A stretch of 7,799 nucleotides of DNA from an uncultured Nitrososphaerota archaeon (GTDB taxonomy: Bacteria; Bacillota; Clostridia; Oscillospirales; Ruminococcaceae), in contig CAKXAF010000037.1 of NCBI GenBank assembly GCA_934869045.1, positions 5,305-13,103 on the forward strand. The letters run 5' to 3'. The notes beneath the pieces are model-generated. The model had not been told where the DNA came from. It ran no database searches and saw only the letters and a program-made list of their open reading frames with translations. Positions 1 to 6,392 of the stretch are shown one piece after another (within the stretch, counting starts at the first letter, position 1; each line of letters opens with the position of its first letter). The translations under genes were made by a program, and so were the position numbers.

Positions 1-905
1 TTGCCATAGGGATCGTACATCTTTTTCATCGTGGAGATGTCGCTGTCAGCGGCCTTGGCATCTTCCTTGATCTTGTCGTAAAAGCCGTCGATTTCGTCCT
101 CCCAGCCCTTGATCTTGTCTTTGTCGGACTTGTTTTTGGACCCCTTCAGGGCGTCAATCCTGCTCTGGCGGTCTTCAATCTGCTCGTAGTACCAGATGAT
201 GTTGTCCGCGTAGATGGACATGTTGGAGTTGAACTGGTTCAGCTGGCCTTCGTGGAAGCTGTCGTTGGTATTGAGCTGGCCGCAGAGGTCTTTGTAGAGC
301 TTGTTCAGGTCCTCCAGCATATCGTCGATTTCGGTTTTTTTCTTGAGGATCTTGCTGTCGCTGCTGAGATTTTCCAGGGCGTCCACCGCGCTGAAAATGT
401 CCAGCTCCAGGAGCTGGGCTGCCACACGGTACTTCATATAATCGCCCACCTGGTTTTGGAGGACGGCGGAGGTCCCCAGGCTGGAATTGGAAAGGGTCTG
501 GACGGAAGCAGAGGCTTTCATATTGCGGTAAGGGTTCAGGAGATTGCCGCCGCTGCTCTGGAAGAGCTGCTGCACACGGTCTGTCAGATTGTGGACGTCC
601 TGATTGGCGACGCCGGTGTAAATGGATTTTGCGGGATCGAAGACGGCCAGAGCATAGTTTTCATAACCGCTGACGGCGCTTTCGTCCTGGCTCAGAGCAA
701 AAAGGCCGTACATTTCCTTGAGCACGCTGTCGTATTGGCTGAGGACAGAGGAGGCGTACAGCTGATTGGCGTCGCTGGCCGCCTGCTGGGCGGTTTTAAA
801 ACGGGCGAGGTCGCTCATGATGCCGGTGAATGCCACGGTGGGCAGGAGAATGAGCGTGACAAACACCGTGACAACGCCGCGGCGGTCCTTTTTCAGCCGG
901 AACAT
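1..905 (-). CDS. TadG-like pilus-assembly protein, partial (C-terminus outside window)
   Basis: An open frame of 301 codons starts with ATG at 905 and runs off the left edge without a stop. AAAGGAGGAG sits just upstream of the ATG, which fixes the start. Residues 1-10 are basic and end in RRG. A single hydrophobic segment follows (about 11-30), then DLAR (32-35) and an AQQAASDAN stretch (39-47). That layout is typical of TadE/TadG-like proteins, in which the anchor is followed by a helix rich in Ala and Asp. The segment KEMYGLFALSQ (63-73) recalls DUF5702-type proteins found beside clostridial Tad genes; this is from memory. Residues about 180-300 are highly charged and probably coiled coil. 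The protein is predicted to be membrane-anchored with most of the chain outside the cell, as a minor pilin or surface subunit. It follows the tadE-like gene after 52 bases. The family is fairly secure, the exact role is not. Confidence 0.8.
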   Translation of the reverse strand, partial: MFRLKKDRRGVVTVFVTLILLPTVAFTGIMSDLARFKTAQQAASDANQLYASSVLSQYDSVLKEMYGLFALSQDESAVSGYENYALAVFDPAKSIYTGVANQDVHNLTDRVQQLFQSSGGNLLNPYRNMKASASVQTLSNSSLGTSAVLQNQVGDYMKYRVAAQLLELDIFSAVDALENLSSDSKILKKKTEIDDMLEDLNKLYKDLCGQLNTNDSFHEGQLNQFNSNMSIYADNIIWYYEQIEDRQSRIDALKGSKNKSDKDKIKGWEDEIDGFYDKIKEDAKAADSDISTMKKMYDPYG

Positions 906-957
906 TCCGCTCCTCCTTTCAGGCGATATCAAAAGCCGCATCCGCGGAGGAATTCCG

Positions 958-1578
958 TCAGAAGAATCGCCCGATGACTTCGGCGGCTTTGGAAAACACT
1001 TTTCCGATGGCTTCAGAGATGCCAAATTTCTGGTCTACCGCATAAGCGATGTCAAAGGCGATGTCGCTGGTGCGGATGAACTCGTCCGGGTCGCTGACCA
1101 CGCAGGCTGCCCGGGCCTTCAGGGTCCACTGGGCGGGGAGGCCCAGAAAGGACGGGTTGATGATGGGCTTGATGGACTGGGAGGCAACGGCCTGCAGCTC
1201 CCGGTAGATGATGTAATTTTTGGAGGTGACCTTCAGCTGGTAGGTGCTGACACCGTAAAAGGAAAAGGCCTTGGTGTAGCGCTTGGCCAGGGTTAAAGTG
1301 CCGTCCTGGTCCACGGAAAAGGACAGGTGGCGGTAGGGGTTTTCCAGGGTGGGGGCATAGCTGCCCGTGCCGGCGCCGTCGTAGGTGACTCCGGTATCGG
1401 TATATTCATAAGCACTGTGGGCCAGGGCAACCTCCAGCATGGACTGGAGGTTGGCTTTCTGGTATACGTAGATGGAGGTGAAATAGAGGAACAGGATCAG
1501 AATCAGCATTACCGGGAAGATCACGGCGGCCTCTACGACAACCATGCCGCTTTCATCTTGTTTCAGGGATCCCTTCAT
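958..1578 (-). CDS. tadE: TadE-like pseudopilin
   Basis: The protein has 206 residues. A short polar leader (1-11, ending SG) precedes MVVVEAAVIFP (12-22), so cleavage after Gly11 would leave Glu at position +5, the hallmark of type IV prepilin-like proteins. One membrane segment (about 17-38) follows, then a helix (YQKANLQSMLEVALAHSAYE, 39-58) and a globular C-terminal part with a single Cys (159). This fits TadE/TadF-like minor pseudopilins, which are matured by the prepilin peptidase and needed for Flp pilus assembly. Assignment as TadE rather than TadF rests on general form. The start is ATG at 1578, preceded by GAGGTG at about seven bases. It lies downstream of the pilin genes after a 148-base gap, the largest in the operon, and just before the TadG-like gene. 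Confidence 0.85.
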   Translation of the reverse strand: MKGSLKQDESGMVVVEAAVIFPVMLILILFLYFTSIYVYQKANLQSMLEVALAHSAYEYTDTGVTYDGAGTGSYAPTLENPYRHLSFSVDQDGTLTLAKRYTKAFSFYGVSTYQLKVTSKNYIIYRELQAVASQSIKPIINPSFLGLPAQWTLKARAACVVSDPDEFIRTSDIAFDIAYAVDQKFGISEAIGKVFSKAAEVIGRFF

Positions 1579-1642
1579 CCCATTTCACCTCTTTCTTGAT
1601 ATCAGTTGAGTTCCTTCCGGCCAGGGGGATAAAAGGATGGGG

Positions 1643-1669
1643 AAGAAAAGAACCCCTGCCAGCGGCAGG
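1643..1669 (-). terminator. possible attenuator hairpin between pilin genes and tadE
   Basis: Reading leftward on the minus strand, CCTGCC-GCT-GGCAGG forms a perfect 6-bp stem with a 3-base loop (1669-1655). It is followed by GG and then the pyrimidine tract TTCTTTTCTT (1652-1643). This is a weak, interrupted U-tract. It could partly terminate transcription after the pilin genes, so that pilins are made in excess of TadE/TadG, or it could protect the 3' end of the pilin mRNA. The stem is short and it may have no function. Confidence 0.3.
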
Positions 1670-1726
1670 ACGAAAAGGCCGGTCCATCTTTGTACAGGGC
1701 GCCCCTTTCCGTTTTGTCGGATAAGG

Positions 1727-1894
1727 TTATTTCCATTGGCTTATCACGTATTCCTGTATCGGACGTGCAAAAATCATGGACAGGATAAAGACCGCCAGGA
1801 GGATCAGAAACACGATGGCCGCATTGGAGAGGCCGTCCTGGCTGGTCCGGAGCGTTTGGGTCCGGACGGCCAGCCAGGTCAGAAGCTTCTTCAT
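1727..1894 (-). CDS. small pilin-like membrane protein, 55 residues
   Basis: This short gene has ATG at 1894 and TAA at 1729-1727. It starts three bases after the stop of the Flp1-like gene with only a weak ribosome binding site, so translational coupling is likely. Its N-terminus MKKLLTWLAV closely matches MKKLMTKLAV of the preceding protein, which supports both starts and suggests shared ancestry. Residues 17-21 (RTSQD-G region) lead into LSNAAIVFLILLAVFILSMIF (22-42), a single membrane helix, followed by a short tail ending ISQWK. The Gly21 then Leu-Ser order parallels Gly30 then Val-Ser in its neighbour, so a prepilin peptidase could process it. The usual Glu at +5 is absent (Ala26). It is probably a minor pilin or an assembly factor. 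I do not recognise a named family. Confidence 0.7.
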   Translation of the reverse strand: MKKLLTWLAVRTQTLRTSQDGLSNAAIVFLILLAVFILSMIFARPIQEYVISQWK

Positions 1895-1897
1895 GGG

Positions 1898-2122
1898 TTA
1901 CTTGATGGTGTCGGTCTGGTCGGTGATACGGGTCCAGATATCCTCAAACCACTCTTTGATGTACTTCCAGAAGATGGCGACCAGCAGCACGCCGACGAGG
2001 ATGATCAGAACGGTGATCACCAGCGGGGAAACGCCGCGCTCATCGTTCTTCAGGGAGCCATCTTTCAGGGAGGCCAGGAAGCACTGTCCCTTGACGGCCA
2101 GTTTGGTCATGAGTTTTTTCAT
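1898..2122 (-). CDS. flp: Flp1-like type IVb pilin, likely major subunit
   Basis: The protein has 74 residues. A leader of about 30 residues ends NDERG (26-30), and a single membrane helix follows (VSPLVITVLIILVGVLLVAI, 31-50). The tail starts FWKYIKEWFEDI (51-62). The DERG-hydrophobic-F.K.I order is that of the Flp1-like pilins of clostridial Tad loci, and the size suits a fibre subunit cut after Gly30. Position +5 of the predicted mature form is Val, not the usual Glu. The motif GVSPLV also resembles archaeal class III pilin signals. The start is chosen as ATG 2122: AAGGAG lies eight bases upstream, and it aligns with the MKKL start of the next gene. An upstream in-frame GTG at 2131 overlaps that ribosome binding site and is unlikely. 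It lies between tadC and a small paralogue-like gene, the usual place for flp in such loci. Confidence 0.82.
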   Translation of the reverse strand: MKKLMTKLAVKGQCFLASLKDGSLKNDERGVSPLVITVLIILVGVLLVAIFWKYIKEWFEDIWTRITDQTDTIK

Positions 2123-2130
2123 ACAAGACA

Positions 2131-2136
2131 CTCCTT
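2131..2136 (-). promoter_or_regulatory. ribosome binding site deciding the flp start
   Basis: AAGGAG on the minus strand lies eight bases before ATG 2122. It overlaps the alternative GTG start at 2131, so it supports the ATG. Confidence 0.8.
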
Positions 2137-2154
2137 TTAATAAATGGAATTATG

Positions 2155-3219
2155 TCAAATCCCCATGGAGCTGAAGCTCATAACCACGGGGACCATAACC
2201 AGGATGAGGATGCCGGCAAACATCAAAAGCATGGGGAAAAGCAGCCGGGAGCCTGCCAGCTCACCAGCACGACGGGCGCTGTGCTTGCGGCCGTCCCAGC
2301 TCTCTTTGGAAAGGGTGCGGAGGAAAGTGCCGATCTCGTCGTTGCCCTTGGTGAGATTCTGCATGATTGAGGCGGCGAGCTTGGAGGTTTCCTTGGTGTT
2401 GCAGCTTTGGATAAAGTTCTCGAAGGCGGCTACGGGGCTGATGCCGTTGCGCACCTCCTCATTGACCTGCCGCATCTGGATGTAAAGAGGGGAGGTCCCG
2501 CTTTGGGAAACCTGCTCCCAGGCGGGGAGGACTTCCATGCCGGCGGAGACCAGCAGGGCCAGCTTGGAGACGACCCGGGGGAATTCCCGGCCCATTTCCT
2601 CCTGGCGTTTTTTCAGGCGGTCCCGGATGTCGTCCACTGGGAGGTAGCCGACGATGAAGAACACCAGCGCGCCGCCCAGGGCCACGGCAAGGCCCTTGAC
2701 CAGGTCCCCGGTAAAGAGAAGCAGCGCACCCAGGAGGAAGCTGACGCCGGCGCCCAGAACCAGCAGGGAGACGCAGTTGGCCAGCAGATATTCGGTATCA
2801 TCCACCGCCTTGTCGCGGCCATAAAGCTCCACCCGCTGGCGGTAGAGGGTTTTGTAAAGATTTTGGTTGGCGTCGATCCGGAGCAGCTCCAGAAGGCGGA
2901 ATCCGGCCAGGGTGATGGTTCCGCCCAGGGTGATTTTACCGGCTTTCAGAGCTTTCCGCTCCTGGTCCAGGCGGCGGAGAGCCTTGACCGCGCCTTTTTC
3001 TGAGCCCAGGGCACGGAGACGAAATTTTTCCAGGGGCATACCGTTTTCCAGGCGGTTCCGGATCCTCAGGAAGCGGCTTTTGCCGCTGTTTATCTCCCGG
3101 TCTTTCCCGCGGATCAAGGCACGCAGGATCTGGATGACCCGTTCCCTGGGGGCTGCGGTGAGGCAGATGATCCAGAGGACCAGCAGAACGGTGGCCAGGA
3201 CCAAAAGGACGTAAGGCAT
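2155..3219 (-). CDS. tadC: TadC, inner-membrane platform protein of Tad pilus
   Basis: The protein has 354 residues. There is one membrane helix at the N-terminus (about 2-22), a long basic cytoplasmic stretch (about 24-145), two membrane helices (about 147-169 and 173-193), a cytoplasmic T2SSF (GspF-like) domain (about 205-322), and a last membrane helix (326-348). Within the T2SSF part, REFPRVVSKLALLVSAGMEV (211-230), NEEVRNGISPVAAFENF (253-269) and the GRKHSARRAGELAG region (310-323) are family-typical. The protein forms, with TadB, the membrane platform that couples TadA ATP hydrolysis to pilin extraction. Its ATG lies 14 bases after the tadB stop, behind a G7 run that provides the ribosome binding site. 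The cytoplasmic stretch before the first helix pair is about 120 residues and shows no motif I know. Calling it TadC rather than TadB rests on gene order and helix layout. Confidence 0.88.
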   Translation of the reverse strand: MPYVLLVLATVLLVLWIICLTAAPRERVIQILRALIRGKDREINSGKSRFLRIRNRLENGMPLEKFRLRALGSEKGAVKALRRLDQERKALKAGKITLGGTITLAGFRLLELLRIDANQNLYKTLYRQRVELYGRDKAVDDTEYLLANCVSLLVLGAGVSFLLGALLLFTGDLVKGLAVALGGALVFFIVGYLPVDDIRDRLKKRQEEMGREFPRVVSKLALLVSAGMEVLPAWEQVSQSGTSPLYIQMRQVNEEVRNGISPVAAFENFIQSCNTKETSKLAASIMQNLTKGNDEIGTFLRTLSKESWDGRKHSARRAGELAGSRLLFPMLLMFAGILILVMVPVVMSFSSMGI

Positions 3220-3226
3220 ATCGCTT

Positions 3227-3233
3227 CCCCCCC
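3227..3233 (-). repeat. G7 homopolymer forming the tadC ribosome binding site
   Basis: Seven consecutive G (C on the plus strand) lie between the tadB stop and tadC ATG, in AAGGGGGGGAAGCGAT-ATG. Slippage here would alter spacing and strength of the binding site but not any reading frame. Confidence 0.6.
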
Positions 3234-4007
3234 TTAAACCTTGATGCTGGTCAGCTTCTCCGAGAGGAAGAAGGCTGCCGCGAAGATGACAAGGACCAGA
3301 GTGGAGACCAGCCGTCCCGCCGTGGTGGTATAAAGCACGTCCATAAAGCCCTCGCCCATCAGGGACATACAGCCGACGATGAGGATGGGCATGATGAGCA
3401 TCATGGTTTGCTCAGACTTTGTAGAGGTAATCATGGTTTCGATTTCCGCCTCGATCTCCATCTTGTCGGAGATGACCTGCTGCGTCTGCCGGAGGATCTC
3501 GCTGGAGCGGCTGCTCTTGCCTTCGATGACCTCATAGATGGAAGCGAAGCTCTCCACATCCTCCAGCCCGCTGCGGTTTGCGAAGTCCCGGAACAGCCGC
3601 CGCAGGGGGATACCGCTGTTTTCGTAGCCGGCAAGGATGTAGTCCACTTCCCGGACAATGTCCGACTGCTCGGAGTAGAGCAATTTCAGGTCGTCGCGGC
3701 TGCTTTCCAGGGCGCGGATCTCGGTGGAACCGGCCCGCATGGCCACGTTCATGGATTCCAGCATGTCGCGGAACTGGCCCCGGAGGTTCAGGAGCCGCTT
3801 TTTGGTGGCGCGGCCCGCCAGCAGCAGGGTAACGGCCGGTATCGCGATCAGACCGGCGATCACGGACAGCAGGACGCTGCGGTAAAAAATAAAGCCGACC
3901 AGGAAGCCGCCGATCAGGGCAAGCACACCGTTGAAAATATGCTCCGCCGGGCTTAGGGGACAGCGGGTGTAGTCGGTGGCCCCGGTTGCCGCGCTTTTGT
4001 TTTTCAT
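3234..4007 (-). CDS. tadB: TadB, inner-membrane platform protein of Tad pilus
   Basis: The protein has 257 residues. It has a polar N-terminus, two adjacent membrane helices (about 24-42 and 44-64), a cytoplasmic T2SSF domain (about 74-198) and two C-terminal helices (about 202-218 and 232-249). Helical features typical of the family include the FRDMLESMNVAMRAGS run (79-94), AGYENSGIPLRRLFRDFANRSG (126-147) and the E-rich DKMEIEAEIETMITSTKSEQ (181-200) before the third helix. It pairs with TadC as the platform on which TadA acts. Its ATG overlaps the tadA stop in the sequence ATGA, and AGGAGGT sits inside the end of tadA, so the two are translationally coupled. It is a little shorter than the roughly 300 residues usual for TadB and lacks the extra N-terminal region. 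Confidence 0.9.
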   Translation of the reverse strand: MKNKSAATGATDYTRCPLSPAEHIFNGVLALIGGFLVGFIFYRSVLLSVIAGLIAIPAVTLLLAGRATKKRLLNLRGQFRDMLESMNVAMRAGSTEIRALESSRDDLKLLYSEQSDIVREVDYILAGYENSGIPLRRLFRDFANRSGLEDVESFASIYEVIEGKSSRSSEILRQTQQVISDKMEIEAEIETMITSTKSEQTMMLIMPILIVGCMSLMGEGFMDVLYTTTAGRLVSTLVLVIFAAAFFLSEKLTSIKV

Positions 4008-5299
4008 GGGCGGACCTCCTTGCCGTCAAGAAAATCATAGATGCCGTGCTGAACGAATTTTTCCGTCTGAACCATGGCGTTCCGGGTGCGGCGCAGGGAA
4101 CCCAGGACCTTCTGGTTGGTAGAATCCGGCTCTTCCTCAAAGCGGAAGAGGGGGTTCAGGACCGGCTTGTCGTTTTCATAGCCCAGGAATTCAGAAATCT
4201 CCAGGGTTTTGCGGGAAAAATCCCGGAGGCGGCCCAGGTGGATGATAACGTCCACAGCGGAGGTGATCTGCTGGCGGACGGCGTCCAGCGGCAGGCCTGC
4301 CGATCCGCTGAGGACCATGGTTTCCAGACGGGAGAGCATGTCCTTGCTGGAATTGGCGTGGCCGGTGGAAAGACTGCCGTCGTGACCGGTGTTCATGGCT
4401 TGGAGCATATCCAGGGCTTCAGGACCCCGGACCTCGCCCACGACGATACGCTCGGGACGCATCCGCAGGGAAGACTTGATGAGATCCCGGATGGTGATGG
4501 GGCGGGCGGACTCGTCGGTGGAGCTGCGCGTCTCCAAGCGGACCAGGTTGTCAATGCCCTTGATCTGAAGCTCGGCGGAGTCCTCGATGGTGATGATCCG
4601 CTCGTATTTGGGAATGTAGTTGGAGAGGGCGTTTAAGAAGGTGGTCTTGCCGGAGCCGGTGCCGCCGCTGACGAAGATGTTATACTTGGCCCGGACCAGC
4701 TTTTCCAGAAAATCGGCGGCCTCGGGGGTCAGGGACCCGATCTCGATGAGGCGCTCCATGGTGAAGGGCTTTTCCGGGAAACGGCGGATTGTGACGATGG
4801 GGCCGTTGAGGGCCACCGGGGGCATGACCACATTGACGCGGGAGCCGTCCTCCAAACGGGTGTCGACGATGGGATTGCTTTCGCTGACCGAGCGGCCGGC
4901 GGCCTGGACGAAGCGGATGATCAAGTCGCTTAAACGCTCTTTGCTTTCAAAGCGGTCGGGGAGCTGGCTCAGCTGACCGTCCCGTTCGATGAAGATGTGG
5001 TCGTAGCCGTTGATCATGATTTCCGAGACAGATTTATCGGCCATGATGCGGCCCAGGATGTCCATGCCGCGGATGCTGTCGTAGATGCTTTTCAGGATGC
5101 CTTGACGCTCCCGAAAGTTGAGGGAGGAGAGGTAGGCGAACCGCTGGGGATCCGCGTCTGACGCTTCCCGGGTCTTTTCGTCCAGCTTTTGCTCGATGAG
5201 CGCCATCAGGGCGCTTTCATCCATGGCGGTGAGCAGGGGGTGGTCCTGAATTTCGGACTTGCATTCAAAAATCAGGCTGTCCCTTGGATTTTCCGGCAT
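4004..5299 (-). CDS. tadA: TadA/CpaF secretion ATPase of Tad pilus
   Basis: The 431-residue product is a hexameric type II/IV secretion ATPase that drives pilus assembly (in some species also retraction) from the cytoplasmic face. Residues 80-180 hold the N-terminal domain of the CpaF class, with VSEIMINGYDHIFIERDG (91-108) and a VNVVMPPVALNGPIVTIRR segment (155-173). The catalytic domain shows Walker A GGTGSGKTT (212-220), the Asp box ITIEDSAEL (236-244), Walker B RIVVGEVRG (284-292) and the His box around NTGHDGSLSTGHANS (303-317). All key residues are present. There is no FHA domain at the N-terminus. The ATG at 5299 has AAGGAGG seven bases upstream. It lies 24 bases after the tadZ stop and overlaps tadB by four bases. 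Confidence 0.97.
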   Translation of the reverse strand: MPENPRDSLIFECKSEIQDHPLLTAMDESALMALIEQKLDEKTREASDADPQRFAYLSSLNFRERQGILKSIYDSIRGMDILGRIMADKSVSEIMINGYDHIFIERDGQLSQLPDRFESKERLSDLIIRFVQAAGRSVSESNPIVDTRLEDGSRVNVVMPPVALNGPIVTIRRFPEKPFTMERLIEIGSLTPEAADFLEKLVRAKYNIFVSGGTGSGKTTFLNALSNYIPKYERIITIEDSAELQIKGIDNLVRLETRSSTDESARPITIRDLIKSSLRMRPERIVVGEVRGPEALDMLQAMNTGHDGSLSTGHANSSKDMLSRLETMVLSGSAGLPLDAVRQQITSAVDVIIHLGRLRDFSRKTLEISEFLGYENDKPVLNPLFRFEEEPDSTNQKVLGSLRRTRNAMVQTEKFVQHGIYDFLDGKEVRP

Positions 5300-5323
5300 G
5301 ATGCCGCCTCCTTTTTGAACGAT

Positions 5324-6361
5324 TTATGCCAGGAACGTCAGATCCCAGGAGCCGTTTTGGGCCAGAAAGCCGCAGAGGGATCGGCTGTCGGAGGCGTTGG
5401 CACAGAAGTCCAGCCTCGCCAGCACAGGGAGTTCCGTGGCTCCGCCGCCGACGAGGACAGCGGACAGCTTCTCACGGAAAGCGCCGTAGACGCTGTAATG
5501 CTTTTCGAAAAGCGCCCATTTGGCCCGGGACGCGGTAGAGGTCCCCATGACGGCGGCGATGCGGTCGGCGCCGGTCAGGACGGCCATAGCGGCAGCGTTC
5601 AGATAGGGGCTGAGGTCGGCCACGATGCGATCAAACATATTGGAACTCCGCAAGACTGTGAGAAGGGCGGCGGCGTCGTCGGCGGTAACGGCCTCGAAAT
5701 CCACCAGATTGTCGAACCCGTTCAGGTGCTGGAGGCCGGTGGCCGGATCTGTCTGAAGGAGACTCTGAAGCTTGGCGGCCATGTTGATGCCGCTGCCCAG
5801 TTTGGCGAACAGTTCGCTGACGCCTTTCCGATCCGAGGGCCCGAAAAAGGCTTCGTGGGAGGAGATGTTCTGGAGATCCAGATACAGGGTCCGCTTTCCG
5901 GCCATGGCCAGCCGCGAAGCGTAGGCAATGGCAGCGGACGTGGTGCCCACACCGCCGGCGGGGGAGTAAAAGGCTGTCAGGAGGGTGGCCTGGGAGTGGC
6001 CGCTGTAGATGCTCTCCGCAGGGGAGACGTCGGCGTAAAGCTCCAGGATCAGGCGCTGGATTTCACTGATGCGCTGATATTTACGGATGCTTTGGAAGCC
6101 CTCGGCGGTGAAGCCGCCGTCCTGGTCCGGGTCGGCCAGAAGAACGGCCAGCCGGGTCCCGGAGAGCCGAAGGGAAGGGTCGTACATCCCGGCGGAGAGC
6201 AGCAGGATGTCGCAGGAGGCTCCGGAAAAATCCCGGAGGAAAAGCTGCCGGTCGGTATACAGGGTGACGCTCCACTGCACCGCGTCGCTGCGGGAAAGGA
6301 CGCTGGAGAGCCTTTTTAAGTAATCGGCGCTGCTGTCTGCAGCCACAAGGCGGATCTGCAT
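5324..6361 (-). CDS. tadZ: TadZ/CpaE-like localisation ATPase with degenerate P-loop
   Basis: The product has 345 residues. Residues 1-115 resemble a receiver-like domain, with CDILLLSAGM (50-59) where a true receiver would have its phospho-acceptor Asp at position 56; here it is Ser. Residues 125-345 are a MinD/ParA-type domain. The P-loop reads SPAGGVGTTS (133-142): the signature Lys and the catalytic Lys of the deviant Walker A are Ala135 and Thr140. LYLDLQ (159-164) and DRIVADLSP (244-252) match the later Asp motifs. TadZ/CpaE proteins place the Tad machine in the cell and often have altered P-loops. ATG 6361 is chosen because AAAGGAAGGAA lies just upstream and the receiver fold starts there. 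Upstream in-frame codons (to 6460) overlap the phosphatase gene. It starts 31 bases after the phosphatase stop and ends 24 bases before tadA. Confidence 0.88.
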   Translation of the reverse strand: MQIRLVAADSSADYLKRLSSVLSRSDAVQWSVTLYTDRQLFLRDFSGASCDILLLSAGMYDPSLRLSGTRLAVLLADPDQDGGFTAEGFQSIRKYQRISEIQRLILELYADVSPAESIYSGHSQATLLTAFYSPAGGVGTTSAAIAYASRLAMAGKRTLYLDLQNISSHEAFFGPSDRKGVSELFAKLGSGINMAAKLQSLLQTDPATGLQHLNGFDNLVDFEAVTADDAAALLTVLRSSNMFDRIVADLSPYLNAAAMAVLTGADRIAAVMGTSTASRAKWALFEKHYSVYGAFREKLSAVLVGGGATELPVLARLDFCANASDSRSLCGFLAQNGSWDLTFLA

Positions 6362-6367
6362 GGTCGG

Positions 6368-6378
6368 TTCCTTCCTTT
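6368..6378 (-). promoter_or_regulatory. ribosome binding site deciding the tadZ start
   Basis: AAAGGAAGGAA on the minus strand ends six bases before ATG 6361. It excludes the longer open frame that would overlap the phosphatase gene. Confidence 0.7.
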
Positions 6379-6392
6379 CAATGGATATGCGG

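Noticed and set aside
252..977. A 241-codon plus-strand open frame
   Set aside because: It lies opposite the TadG-like gene, which has a good start, ribosome binding site and matching neighbours. The plus-strand product shows no family features.
1602..1736. A 44-codon minus-strand frame starting ATG 1736, overlapping the end of the 55-residue gene
   Set aside because: There is no ribosome binding site, and the Ser/Phe/Pro/Gly-rich composition looks out of frame with no recognisable feature.
2153..2158. TTGACA (consensus -35) overlapping the tadC stop, as a promoter for flp
   Set aside because: No -10 hexamer lies 16-18 bases downstream; that position holds the ribosome binding site. CATAAT nearby lacks a matching -35.
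5189..6319. A 376-codon open frame on the plus strand opposite tadZ and tadA
   Set aside because: It is antisense to two genes with clear family motifs, is Gly/Gln/Val-rich without recognisable domains, and crosses the gene boundary. GC-rich third positions create such frames.
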